Positions 1-7,414 of a DNA stretch of 28,434 nucleotides are shown here, piece by piece. This stretch comes from Pseudomonadota bacterium (GTDB lineage: Bacteria > Pseudomonadota > Gammaproteobacteria > Burkholderiales > Burkholderiaceae_C). The translations under genes were made by a program, and so were the position numbers. Under the pieces are notes generated by a model. It saw only the letters and a program-made list of their open reading frames with translations, was not told the origin of the DNA and did no database searches. Within the stretch, counting starts at the first letter, position 1. Each line of letters begins with the position of its first letter. The stretch spans positions 1 to 28,434 of the forward strand of contig JAEXBL010000366.1 of the NCBI GenBank assembly GCA_023394015.1. Direction: 5' to 3'.

Positions 1-13
1 GATAGGAAGCGGC

Positions 14-508
14 GTGGTGGCTGGCGGCCTGGCCTGGAGCACCGTGGCGGGGGCAGGCATGCTGCGCGCAGAGGTCGAGCCGGTCTCCATCGCTCAGGCC
101 GAATGCGATTTTGGCGCGGGTTCGCAATCAGGCGATGCTGAGGTTTGGCCGGTCGTGCACATCGTGCTGTCGCCGCGCATGCCCTACGCGCTGCAGGAGT
201 GGCGCCGCATGGCGGCCGCGGCACATGGTGCCGGGTTTCGGGTGCTGGCCTGGCGTGATCCGCGGTTGCCCGATGCGGAGTGGCAGGCGGCGGTGGCGGC
301 GGCCGGTCTGCCGGAGTTGCGCGATGCGCCAGCGCTCGAACTGTCTGCCGCCCAGGTCTGCGGGGTGCTGAACCATGCGCCCGCGGCCATCGTGTCCCGC
401 TGCGGCCAGGGGCACGCCTGGCCGATCCTGGGCGTGATGCCCGATCGGGCCTGGGTGCAGCTGTTGCACGCGCGCCGTGCGGATCTGGAGGCGGTGCCAT
501 GTTCCTGA
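14..508 (+). CDS. Hypothetical protein, thioredoxin-fold-like, start uncertain
   Basis: I do not recognise this 164-residue protein. The body has alternating strand and helix stretches: a strand ending in SPRMP, a helix rich in Ala, a second strand (FRVLAWRDP), and a late WPILGVMP segment. This faintly recalls the thioredoxin-like TrbC/ICE-associated proteins, but it has no CxxC pair, so this is only a resemblance. The N-terminus is hydrophobic (AGGLAWSTVAGAG) and could be a signal anchor. The start is a GTG with AGGA six bases upstream, but the frame is open to the left edge of the window, so the gene may begin earlier. It overlaps the next gene by ten bases, so the two are probably co-translated. 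Coding is supported by the strongly GC-biased third positions. Confidence 0.6.
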   Translation: MVAGGLAWSTVAGAGMLRAEVEPVSIAQAECDFGAGSQSGDAEVWPVVHIVLSPRMPYALQEWRRMAAAAHGAGFRVLAWRDPRLPDAEWQAAVAAAGLPELRDAPALELSAAQVCGVLNHAPAAIVSRCGQGHAWPILGVMPDRAWVQLLHARRADLEAVPCS

Positions 509-1728
509 GCCAAGCCCTGCTGGTGCGCCTGGCGCGGTGTGGCCTGGTGGCCGGGGCGGTGGCCACGACCGCCGTCATGGCGCAGACGCAGTCCGCAGAA
601 GGCGCGTGCATTCCCGCACTGAGTTATCTGCCGCTGGACGCCAAACTGGTCGGCAGCGATGACCACGGCGTGGCGGCCCTGGGCACGTACGAGCGGATCA
701 GCCCGGACGGCCGCTTCATTCTTCGCTCCTATTCCGGCGCCCAGGTGGGCAAGGTGAGCCTGATGGAACTGCCGCCGCTGCCTGCGGGTCAGGTGAAAGT
801 TTATCGCACGCCTTTCTCCAACGAGGCGTTCCCGGTGCAAGGGACCTGGCGCTATCTGGTGGACGTGTCCGGCGAGCACTACCGCTTCAAGGATTTGTTG
901 ACCCAGCAGGCCCGGGCCAAGCCGCTGTTCAAAGGCGGCATGACGGGGTTCTATGCGGCCGCGTCCGAGGTGGGGGCGCCAGCGAACACGCCCGATGGCG
1001 CGGCCGCGCAGCGCATTCACATCCGCTCGCTGAGCTGGCCGCAAAGCGCCGACCCGGATGCCCAGGGCGTCGGGCCGCTGCAGGTGGCCGAGTTGGAGGT
1101 GGCCGACACGAGCGTCAGCGCCCGCATCGTTCGCAGCACCGGGCCACGCTTCATCTGTGCCGGTCGTGCCGGGGTGGATGGCGGCGTGTATGCGCTGCCC
1201 ATGCTGTCGGTCGACGGCAGCGAGTTCTCGGCCATCCCGCAAACGCCGCGCACCGGCCAGCCGTCGATGCGGGTGTATGGCCTGCCATCGTCCGCCGCTG
1301 CGGCCGATGCCGGCTGCGATCTGCGCGCCGACCTGGGCCTGTCGCCCAGCAAGGCCGTGTTCGGGTTTCCTGCCGGCGCCGCGAAGGCCTGGCTGACCTA
1401 CAGCGACCTCGGCCACGTCTATGTGCACGACCGTGATCTGAAGCAGACGTTTCGGCTCGACCACGCCAAGCACCGCGTGCTTGCCAGCGCCTTTCCGGGG
1501 CTGACGCGCGACGGCCGGGTGATCTACGGCGCCACCTGGCGCGACTGCGCCGACGCGCACCGCTGCCCCGAGCAGGCGGGCTACGTGGTCGCCGACCCCT
1601 ACCAGAGCGCCGCCTACCGCGCCTACTGGCGCGCGCGCGGCCAGCCCGCGCCCAAGGCCTGCATCACGCAAGCCGAGGTGGCCACGGAGCGCGTGCGTTT
1701 CGCGCGGTTTCATGGCCTGGTGGATTGA
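499..1728 (+). CDS. Exported hypothetical protein
   Basis: A 409-residue protein with a clear Sec signal peptide: a charged start, a hydrophobic core at about residues 15-26 and a likely VMA cleavage site near residue 28. The mature part is rich in beta-strand-like sequence and contains the phrases ISPDGRFILR and LTRDGRVIYGATW, which resemble blades of beta-propeller (WD40/TolB-like) proteins. I cannot name the family. There is a scatter of cysteines, as expected for a periplasmic protein with disulfides. The ATG at 499 is preceded by GGAGG with seven bases of spacing, and it overlaps the end of the upstream gene. An in-frame extension upstream would run through that gene and is unlikely. The gene ends 46 bases before ubiG. 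Function unknown; periplasmic or outer-surface location inferred. Confidence 0.75.
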   Translation: MFLSQALLVRLARCGLVAGAVATTAVMAQTQSAEGACIPALSYLPLDAKLVGSDDHGVAALGTYERISPDGRFILRSYSGAQVGKVSLMELPPLPAGQVKVYRTPFSNEAFPVQGTWRYLVDVSGEHYRFKDLLTQQARAKPLFKGGMTGFYAAASEVGAPANTPDGAAAQRIHIRSLSWPQSADPDAQGVGPLQVAELEVADTSVSARIVRSTGPRFICAGRAGVDGGVYALPMLSVDGSEFSAIPQTPRTGQPSMRVYGLPSSAAAADAGCDLRADLGLSPSKAVFGFPAGAAKAWLTYSDLGHVYVHDRDLKQTFRLDHAKHRVLASAFPGLTRDGRVIYGATWRDCADAHRCPEQAGYVVADPYQSAAYRAYWRARGQPAPKACITQAEVATERVRFARFHGLVD

Positions 1729-1774
1729 CCCGCCCACCCTTCGCCGCCCAGCAGCGCGTGGGACAATCCGGCCC

Positions 1775-2491
1775 ATGAACACAGCCAATGTGGACCAGGC
1801 CGAACTGGCCAAGTTTTCGTCGCTGGCGCACCGCTGGTGGGATCTGGAGGGCGAATTCGGCCCGCTGCACGCCATCAACCCGCTGCGGTTCGACTGGATC
1901 GACGGCATTGCGCCGCTGAACGGCCGTCGCGTGCTCGACGTCGGCTGTGGCGGCGGCATCCTGGCCGACGCCATGGCGCGCAAGGGCGCCGACGTGCTGG
2001 GCATCGACCTGGCGGAAAAGTCGCTCAAGGTCGCGCAACTGCATGCGCTGGAGGCCGGCACGCCCCACATCGCCTACCGCCAGGTGGCCGCCGAAGCCTT
2101 GGCCGAAGACATGCCGGCCGCCTTCGACACCGTCACCTGCATGGAGATGCTGGAGCATGTGCCCGACCCGGCCTCCATCGTGCGGGCCTGCGCGCAACTG
2201 GCCAAGCCTGGTGGCTGGGTGTTCTTTTCCACCATCAACCGCAACCCCAAGTCGTTTCTGCTGGCCATCGTCGGGGCCGAATACCTGCTGAACCTGGTGC
2301 CCCGCGGCACGCACGAATACGCCCGCCTGCTGCGCCCCAGCGAGCTGGCGCAGTTCTGCCGCGCGGCCGGGCTCGACCTGCAGCACAGCCGCGGGCTGGA
2401 ATACAACCCCATCACCCGCCGCTACCGCCTCACCGGCGACACCAGCGTCAACTTCATGGTGGCCGCGCGCAAGCCGCTGACCGGCGACTGA
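1775..2491 (+). CDS. ubiG: Ubiquinone biosynthesis O-methyltransferase UbiG
   Basis: A class I SAM-dependent methyltransferase of 238 residues, the usual UbiG length. In the family it carries out both O-methylation steps of ubiquinone synthesis. The N-terminus has the UbiG signature around ELAKFSSLAHRWWD. SAM motif I is VLDVGCGGG at residues 53-61, the acidic end of strand two is GIDLA at 77-81, and a CMEMLEHVPDP segment follows, as in other UbiG proteins. The ATG at 1775 matches the family start, although the frame stays open upstream. No good Shine-Dalgarno is seen; a GACAAT hexamer lies seven bases before the ATG and could be a -10 of a nearly leaderless transcript. It is followed after six bases by gph, a pairing that is common in betaproteobacteria. 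Confidence 0.95.
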   Translation: MNTANVDQAELAKFSSLAHRWWDLEGEFGPLHAINPLRFDWIDGIAPLNGRRVLDVGCGGGILADAMARKGADVLGIDLAEKSLKVAQLHALEAGTPHIAYRQVAAEALAEDMPAAFDTVTCMEMLEHVPDPASIVRACAQLAKPGGWVFFSTINRNPKSFLLAIVGAEYLLNLVPRGTHEYARLLRPSELAQFCRAAGLDLQHSRGLEYNPITRRYRLTGDTSVNFMVAARKPLTGD

Positions 2492-2497
2492 TCCGCC

Positions 2498-3163
2498 GTG
2501 TTTCGCCATGTTCGCTGCGTGCTGTTCGATCTGGACGGCACCCTGATCGACAGCGCCGCCGACCTGGGACTGGCGGCCGACGAGATGCGCGTGGCCCGCG
2601 GCCTGCCCTCGTTGCCCGTCGAGGCCTACCGCGTCAACGCCGGCGCTGGCGCCCGCGGCATGCTGGGCACGGCATTCGGCATCACGCCCGAGCATGCCGA
2701 ATTCGGCGCCCTGCGCGAGGAATTCTTCGACCGCTACGAGCAGCGGATGACGCGCCTGACCCGCCCCTTCGACGGCGTGGACCAACTGCTGCGCGAACTG
2801 GGCCGGCACGGCATCGCCTGGGGCGTGGTCACCAACAAGTCGCGCCGCTTCACCATGCCGCTCACGGCCACCATGCCCATGTTCGGTGCCGCCGGCGCCA
2901 TCGTCTGCGGCGACACCACGCCCCACATCAAGCCCCACCCGGCGCCGGTGCTCGAAGCCATGCGGCAGATGTGCGTGGCGCCGGCGCATTGCATGTACGT
3001 GGGCGACGACGAGCGCGACATGCTGGCCGGCCGCGCCGCCGGCGTCGCCACCGTGGCGGCGCGCTACGGCTACCTTGGCCCCGGTGCGGATGTCACGCGA
3101 TGGGCCGCCGATGCCATCATCGATTTGCCAGCGCAGCTCTTGAATTTGCTCGATCCGGCCTAA
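2498..3163 (+). CDS. gph: Phosphoglycolate phosphatase (HAD family)
   Basis: A 221-residue HAD-superfamily hydrolase that removes phosphate from 2-phosphoglycolate, a by-product of DNA repair and oxygen damage. Motif I is DLDGT with the nucleophile Asp11 and acid Asp13. Motif II is the VTNKS segment at 111-115, motif III the Lys of IKPHP near residue 145, and motif IV GDDERD at 169-174. The helical cap lies between motifs I and II. The start is a GTG six bases after the ubiG stop; the nearby ATG at 2508 is out of frame, and the GTG places DLDGT at the usual distance from the N-terminus. It is probably co-transcribed with ubiG. Its last codons and stop contain the promoter of the tmRNA gene. 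Other HAD substrates cannot be excluded, but the context fits Gph. Confidence 0.92.
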   Translation: MFRHVRCVLFDLDGTLIDSAADLGLAADEMRVARGLPSLPVEAYRVNAGAGARGMLGTAFGITPEHAEFGALREEFFDRYEQRMTRLTRPFDGVDQLLRELGRHGIAWGVVTNKSRRFTMPLTATMPMFGAAGAIVCGDTTPHIKPHPAPVLEAMRQMCVAPAHCMYVGDDERDMLAGRAAGVATVAARYGYLGPGADVTRWAADAIIDLPAQLLNLLDPA

Positions 3164-3166
3164 AAT
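3140..3166 (+). promoter_or_regulatory. Probable sigma-70 promoter of ssrA
   Basis: TTGAAT at 3140-3145 and TAAAAT at 3161-3166 are separated by 15 bases (16 if CTTGAA is taken as the -35). The -10 ends ten bases before the mature 5' end of the tmRNA, or slightly less before a leader removed by RNase P. The TAA stop codon of gph is the first half of the -10, so gene end and promoter are merged. Confidence 0.6.
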
Positions 3167-3176
3167 AGCCGGTACA

Positions 3177-3552
3177 GGGGCTGCATTGGTTTCGACGTGG
3201 GTTGGAATCGCCTCAGGGCATGTCGAGGTTCAGTCACCTCGTAAAACCGCTGAAAAAAACTAACTGCAAACGACGAACGTTTCGCACTCGCCGCTTAAAC
3301 ACCGGTGAGCCTCGCAACAGCAGGCCGATGGGCTGGGCAAGGGTGGCGCAAGCCGTCCAGGCTGCGAGGGAATCCACATCGGCTGGCTTGCATCCGGGTG
3401 CCTTGGGTGCAGGCGAGATGCAAGGGCACTGGCTGCTTGGATAGCGTGCGACTGCGCGATCGAAGTGGCGAGACGCAAAACAGACCGCTAAACATGTAGA
3501 ACTGGGCGTGGAAGATTTGCGGACGCGGGTTCAAATCCCGCCAGCTCCACCA
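3177..3552 (+). ncRNA. ssrA: tmRNA
   Basis: Transfer-messenger RNA, which with SmpB rescues stalled ribosomes and tags the unfinished protein for proteolysis. The 5' end GGGGCTG pairs with CAGCTCC near the 3' end over seven base pairs (one G-U), followed by the discriminator A and an encoded CCA at 3550-3552. The T-arm with GGTTCAAATCC is present, and the 5' part has the typical GCATTGGTTTCGACG start. The resume region leads into the tag codons at 3266. The remaining part is the pseudoknot-rich middle. The length of 376 bases is normal for a one-piece tmRNA. The 3' end is a common site for integration of genomic islands, and the accessory region begins directly after it. Several short open frames across it are meaningless. 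Confidence 0.97.
3266..3298 (+). other. tmRNA proteolysis tag reading frame
   Basis: Ten codons plus TAA inside ssrA read ANDERFALAA and stop. The ALAA end is the ClpXP degradation signal. The sequence is of the type known from betaproteobacteria and supports the taxonomic placement. The first Ala of the added tag comes from the charged tmRNA itself. Confidence 0.95.
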
Positions 3553-3567
3553 TTACTCTGTACAAAG

Positions 3568-3598
3568 GCCGTCAAGAACACCCACTTGACGGCTTTTT
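3568..3598 (+). terminator. Rho-independent terminator after ssrA
   Basis: A perfect nine-base-pair stem, GCCGTCAAG at 3568-3576 and CTTGACGGC at 3585-3593, with an eight-base loop and a run of five T residues after it. It lies 15 bases beyond the tmRNA CCA end and should end ssrA transcription. It separates ssrA from the island genes, so the AAA+ gene needs its own promoter. Confidence 0.9.
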
Positions 3599-3599
3599 C

Positions 3600-3613
3600 A
3601 TTGATAAATCAAT
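3600..3613. promoter_or_regulatory. Palindrome upstream of the AAA+ operon, possible operator
   Basis: ATTGAT, two A residues, ATCAAT forms a perfect dyad in an AT-rich spot between the ssrA terminator and the AAA+ gene, 156 bases before its ATG. It could be a binding site for a dimeric regulator such as the WYL protein of the same gene run, but only one copy was seen. The rest of 3599-3769 shows no convincing -35/-10 pair. Confidence 0.25.
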
Positions 3614-3769
3614 CGGTTGCAGCCTAACAAGGTGCAAGGTCATGCATTGACAGCCAACCGACCGACTCCGGCGCAGCAACCCATCAACGACGAACTGAGC
3701 CGCTTCTGTGCGTCTCATTACGTCGCATGAGCCGGGATGATAGAGCTCTCTCGAACGAAGGAGCCGCTC

Positions 3770-5869
3770 ATGTTGATGTCGTATTGCCCGGACCATCCGA
3801 TGTCTGAAATCGGCCCAGGTCCTGAGCCGCTTGTGCGGCTCTGGATGTTGCGCATCTTGATCTTGCTGGAGGGACATCGTCGTTTTGTGTGCTCGGACAC
3901 GCTGACGGATGATTTGGTGGCGCGAGCCTTGGACCTTGAGCACTGGATCGATGCGCCCGCCGGCTTTGATGCTGCAGGCGTCCGGCGTGAGCTGCGGGAT
4001 TTGCATCGTCTTGCAGAGAGGTCGAAGGCGCAAGCCAAATTGTCCGGCTGCCTGCAAACCAACCTCAGCCGAATCTCCAAGCTGCTGGAACTCACAAAGG
4101 CGGATCAAAGCATCCTGATGTTCGCGGTGCTGCTGCACAGCGAGATGGCGCTCAGCCGGCTGGCGGATGCCTTGGGTGAGCTTTCGTCTCGCAAGGTGAT
4201 CTACACCTTGTCCGTCATTCTTCAGCTTCCCGAGGCCGATGTTCGCTCGTCTCTGAACTCGCGCGGGGCGCTCGCCCGCTGCGGTCTGGTGCAGTTGAAC
4301 GCTCACTTCAGCAATGACATGAGCTCGAAGTTGGAACTGCTCAACAGCAGTTTCGCAGAATCGATGACCGCGGAAGAGGTTGACCCGATCATGTTGCTGC
4401 GGGATACGGTCTGCCCTGCCAGCCAGGCGCAGCTGACCTTGGCTGATTACCGTCATATGCAATCCTCGCTCGACCTGTTGCTGCCGTACCTGCGGAATGC
4501 CATGGCGACGGGCCGGCGGGGCGTGAACATCTACGTGCACGGCATGCCCGGCACGGGCAAAAGCCAGCTGGCGCGCGCCTTGGCAGCAGACTTGGGTTGT
4601 GAGCTGTTCGAAGTCGCCAGCGAGGACGCTGACGGGGATCCTATAGACGGCTCCGGTCGTTTGCGGGCCTTTCGCGCTGCGCAGAGCTTTTTTACCCAGC
4701 GCCGGTCCATGATCGTGTTCGATGAGGTAGAAGACGTCTTTGATGACGGCAATCCCTTCGGAGGACAGAGGAGCACGGCACAGGTGCGCAAGGCGTGGAT
4801 CAATCGAGCCTTGGAAGAAAACCCCGTGCCGACCCTGTGGCTTTCCAACTCGGTGAGCGGGCTCGATCCCGCATTCATCCGGCGATTCGACATGGTGATC
4901 GAACTGCCCATCCCGCCGAAGAAGCAGCGCGAGCGCATTCTTCAGGCCAGTTGTGGTGACCTGCTGGAGCAGGCCAGTGTGTCTCGAATGGCTGAGCTGG
5001 AGGTGCTGGCGCCAGCGATTGTTGCCAAGGCAAGTTCGGTCATTCGCTCGATTTCCAACGAACTTGAGCCGCGCGCGGCATCGGCAGCCCTTGAGCAACT
5101 GATCAGCAGCACGCTCGAGGCGCAAGGTCACCGGGTGCCGGCTCAATACGACCCTGAACGACTTCCAGAGAGCTACGATCCGGCGCTCATTCAGGCCGAC
5201 GCCGATCTCAGGCAAGTGGCGGCGGGTCTCTCTTCTTCGCGGTCAGGACGCCTGTGCCTGTATGGTCCGCCGGGGACGGGCAAGACCGCTTACGGCCGCT
5301 GGCTGTCGGAGCAGCTCGGCATGCCTTTGCATGTCAAGCGGGCGTCCGACTTGATGTCCAAATGGGTAGGAGACAACGAGAAGAACATCGCCAGCGCGTT
5401 TCGCGAGGCTGCCCGGGAGGGCGCCATCCTGCTCATCGACGAGGTGGACAGCTTTCTGCAAAGCCGGCGAGAAGCCCAGCGCGCATGGGAAGTTACGCTG
5501 GTCAACGAGATGCTGACACAGATGGAGTCCTACGCAGGGGTGTTCATCGCCTCGACCAACCTGGTGGAGGGCTTGGACGAAGCCGCGCTGCGGCGCTTCG
5601 ACCTCAAGGTGAAGTTCGATTTTCTTCGGGCAGAGCAGGCATGGCAGTTGCTGCGTCGTCATTGCGCGCTGCTGGGTTTTGAACACGTGGCACCCGGATT
5701 GCAGGCCAGAATGCGGCGTCTGCAGATGCTCACACCCGGCGACTTCGCGGCAGTTCAGCGCCAGAGTTGCTTCAGGCCCATCGAGCATCCTGAAGCGTTC
5801 GTTGCCGCGTTGGAAGCCGAGTGTGCAGTCAAGGTCAACGCCAAGGCGCCCATCGGCTTCCTGGTGTGA
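3770..5869 (+). CDS. Tandem AAA+ ATPase
   Basis: A 699-residue protein with two AAA+ modules behind an N-terminal, mostly helical part of about 230 residues with no motif I know. Module one has Walker A GMPGTGKS at 258-265 and Walker B IVFDEVED at 315-322, then a helix-capping region with IRRFDMVIELP. Module two has Walker A GPPGTGKT at 499-506, Walker B ILLIDEVD at 553-560, and ALRRFDLKVKF. The GDNEKNI segment of module two (SKWVGDNEKN) is the pore-loop/second-region pattern of the FtsH/Cdc48/spastin branch, so it may be a remodelling ring. AAGGAG six bases before the ATG at 3770 decides the start over an in-frame ATG at 3737. It begins the plus-strand run followed by the DUF2779 and WYL genes. 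Its target is unknown; a conflict-system role is inferred from the neighbours. Confidence 0.85.
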   Translation: MLMSYCPDHPMSEIGPGPEPLVRLWMLRILILLEGHRRFVCSDTLTDDLVARALDLEHWIDAPAGFDAAGVRRELRDLHRLAERSKAQAKLSGCLQTNLSRISKLLELTKADQSILMFAVLLHSEMALSRLADALGELSSRKVIYTLSVILQLPEADVRSSLNSRGALARCGLVQLNAHFSNDMSSKLELLNSSFAESMTAEEVDPIMLLRDTVCPASQAQLTLADYRHMQSSLDLLLPYLRNAMATGRRGVNIYVHGMPGTGKSQLARALAADLGCELFEVASEDADGDPIDGSGRLRAFRAAQSFFTQRRSMIVFDEVEDVFDDGNPFGGQRSTAQVRKAWINRALEENPVPTLWLSNSVSGLDPAFIRRFDMVIELPIPPKKQRERILQASCGDLLEQASVSRMAELEVLAPAIVAKASSVIRSISNELEPRAASAALEQLISSTLEAQGHRVPAQYDPERLPESYDPALIQADADLRQVAAGLSSSRSGRLCLYGPPGTGKTAYGRWLSEQLGMPLHVKRASDLMSKWVGDNEKNIASAFREAAREGAILLIDEVDSFLQSRREAQRAWEVTLVNEMLTQMESYAGVFIASTNLVEGLDEAALRRFDLKVKFDFLRAEQAWQLLRRHCALLGFEHVAPGLQARMRRLQMLTPGDFAAVQRQSCFRPIEHPEAFVAALEAECAVKVNAKAPIGFLV

Positions 5870-5913
5870 TCGCTCGCACCCAGCCAGTCAGACCCCGCCT
5901 TCGGAGAACAAGC

Positions 5914-7413
5914 ATGCGCTTACTGTCGAAATCCAAATTGCTGGCCTACCGCCAATGCCCCAAGCGCCTGTGGCTGGAGGTGCACCGGCCTGAACTGCGG
6001 GAAGACTCCGCAGCAACGCAGGCGAGCTTCATGCTGGGCCATGAGGTGGGAGAGCGGGCCAGGGCGCTGTACGATCCCAGAGGTGTCGGCGAACTGCTCG
6101 ATCCGCATGCCGAGGGCTTCGATCAGGCCGTGGCACGCACCCAGCAACTGCTGGCGCGCCGCCAGCCGATCTTCGAAGCGGCTTTCCGCACCGAGAATGC
6201 GCTCGCACTCGCCGACGTCATGCTGCCCAGCACCCGAAACGGCAAGCGAGACTGGCGCATGATCGAGGTGAAGTCGTCGACGGAGGTCAAGGACTACCAC
6301 CTGGACGACGTGGCCGTGCAGTCCTTCGTCAGCCGCTCGGCCGGCGTTGTCCTGACGGGCATTGCCCTGGCCCATATCGACAGCAGCTGGGTTTACCCCG
6401 GCGCCGGGGACTACACGGGACTGCTGCGAGAAAACGACCTGACCAGCGAAGCGTTTGATCGTCACGATGAGGTTTGCGGGTGGGTGGCAGCCGCTCACAA
6501 GATCGTGGCGCGCAGGCGGGAGCCTGCCGAACAAACGGGCGAACAGTGTCTCGATCCGTACGAATGCGGCTTTCTTCCATATTGCCAATCCCAGGAGCCC
6601 CAGGCGCAGCATCCTGTGCACTGGTTGCCCCGGCGGGGCGCCAAGTTGAAGGCGCACATTGCGCAACACGGCCTGGTGGAAATCAGGGACGTGCCGGACC
6701 ATCTGCTCAACGACACCCAAAGGCGGGTGAAAGCGGTCACCCTGTCAGGCAAGCCATACTTCGACCGTGCGGCGGCCGCCAGGGAACTGGCGCATCGCCG
6801 GCGGCCGGCGTATTTTCTGGACTTCGAAACGGTGCTGTTTGCGGTGCCCATCTGGAAAGGCACGCGCCCTTACCAGCAGATCCCGTTCCAGTTCAGCGTG
6901 CACCGCCTGTCTGCAAGGGGCAAGTTGACCGAGCGGTCGTTTCTGGACCTTTCCGGCGGCGACCCCTCAAGGCCTTTTGCGGAGGCGCTGATCCAGGCCT
7001 GTGGCGAACATGATGACCCCATCTTCGTGTACAACGCCGCCTTCGAGAAGACCCGCATCCGCGAACTGGCAGAACGCTTCCCGCGTCTGGCCAAGCCGCT
7101 GCGCCGAATCATCGAGCGAATCGTTGACCTGCTTCCCATAGCACGCGCGCACTATTACCACCCCAGTCAGGAAGGAAGCTGGAGCATCAAGGCCGTGTTG
7201 CCGGCGGTGTGCCCCGACCTGAGCTACGACGACCTGGTCGGTGTTCAGGATGGCGGCATGGCCATGCAGGCCTATCGTGAATGCATTGCGGCGGACACCA
7301 CTTCGGCACGAAAGGCCGAGATCAAGCAGCAGCTGCTGGCCTACTGCCGAATGGACACCTACGCCATGGTCCGCCTGTGGTCGGTGTTCTCGAACACGCC
7401 GCTGAAGGGCTGA
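5914..7413 (+). CDS. Cas4-like nuclease fused to DUF2779 RNase H-like domain
   Basis: A 499-residue two-domain protein. The N-terminal half looks like a Cas4/RecB PD-(D/E)XK nuclease: LSKSKLLAYRQCPKRLW at residues 4-20, Asp101, EVK at 118-120 and a Gln near 137. Cysteines at 15, 212, 218 and 224 are placed like the four iron-sulfur ligands of Cas4 and AddB. The C-terminal half matches DUF2779, an RNase H-like (DEDD-type) fold: YFLDFET at 300-306 with Asp303 and Glu305, VYNAAFEKTRI at 372-382, the family phrase GSWSIKAVLP, and Asp481 in YCRMDT. It could therefore cut nucleic acid in two ways. GGAG seven bases before the ATG at 5914 supports the start. It lies 44 bases after the AAA+ gene and one base before the WYL gene, so the three are likely co-expressed. 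Substrate unknown. Confidence 0.85.
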   Translation: MRLLSKSKLLAYRQCPKRLWLEVHRPELREDSAATQASFMLGHEVGERARALYDPRGVGELLDPHAEGFDQAVARTQQLLARRQPIFEAAFRTENALALADVMLPSTRNGKRDWRMIEVKSSTEVKDYHLDDVAVQSFVSRSAGVVLTGIALAHIDSSWVYPGAGDYTGLLRENDLTSEAFDRHDEVCGWVAAAHKIVARRREPAEQTGEQCLDPYECGFLPYCQSQEPQAQHPVHWLPRRGAKLKAHIAQHGLVEIRDVPDHLLNDTQRRVKAVTLSGKPYFDRAAAARELAHRRRPAYFLDFETVLFAVPIWKGTRPYQQIPFQFSVHRLSARGKLTERSFLDLSGGDPSRPFAEALIQACGEHDDPIFVYNAAFEKTRIRELAERFPRLAKPLRRIIERIVDLLPIARAHYYHPSQEGSWSIKAVLPAVCPDLSYDDLVGVQDGGMAMQAYRECIAADTTSARKAEIKQQLLAYCRMDTYAMVRLWSVFSNTPLKG

Positions 7414-7414
7414 G

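Noticed and set aside
184..2070. Long minus-strand open frame (628 residues) opposite the first genes
   Set aside because: It is the mirror of GC-rich coding sequence on the plus strand, with low-complexity Arg/Ala/Gly composition and no motif; ubiG and the exported protein explain the region.
3202..3534. Several short open frames across the tmRNA
   Set aside because: They lie inside ssrA, whose acceptor stem, T-arm and tag are all clear.
3572..5215. 547-residue minus-strand open frame opposite the AAA+ gene
   Set aside because: Shadow of the AAA+ reading frame, which has two Walker A/B sets and a good ribosome site.
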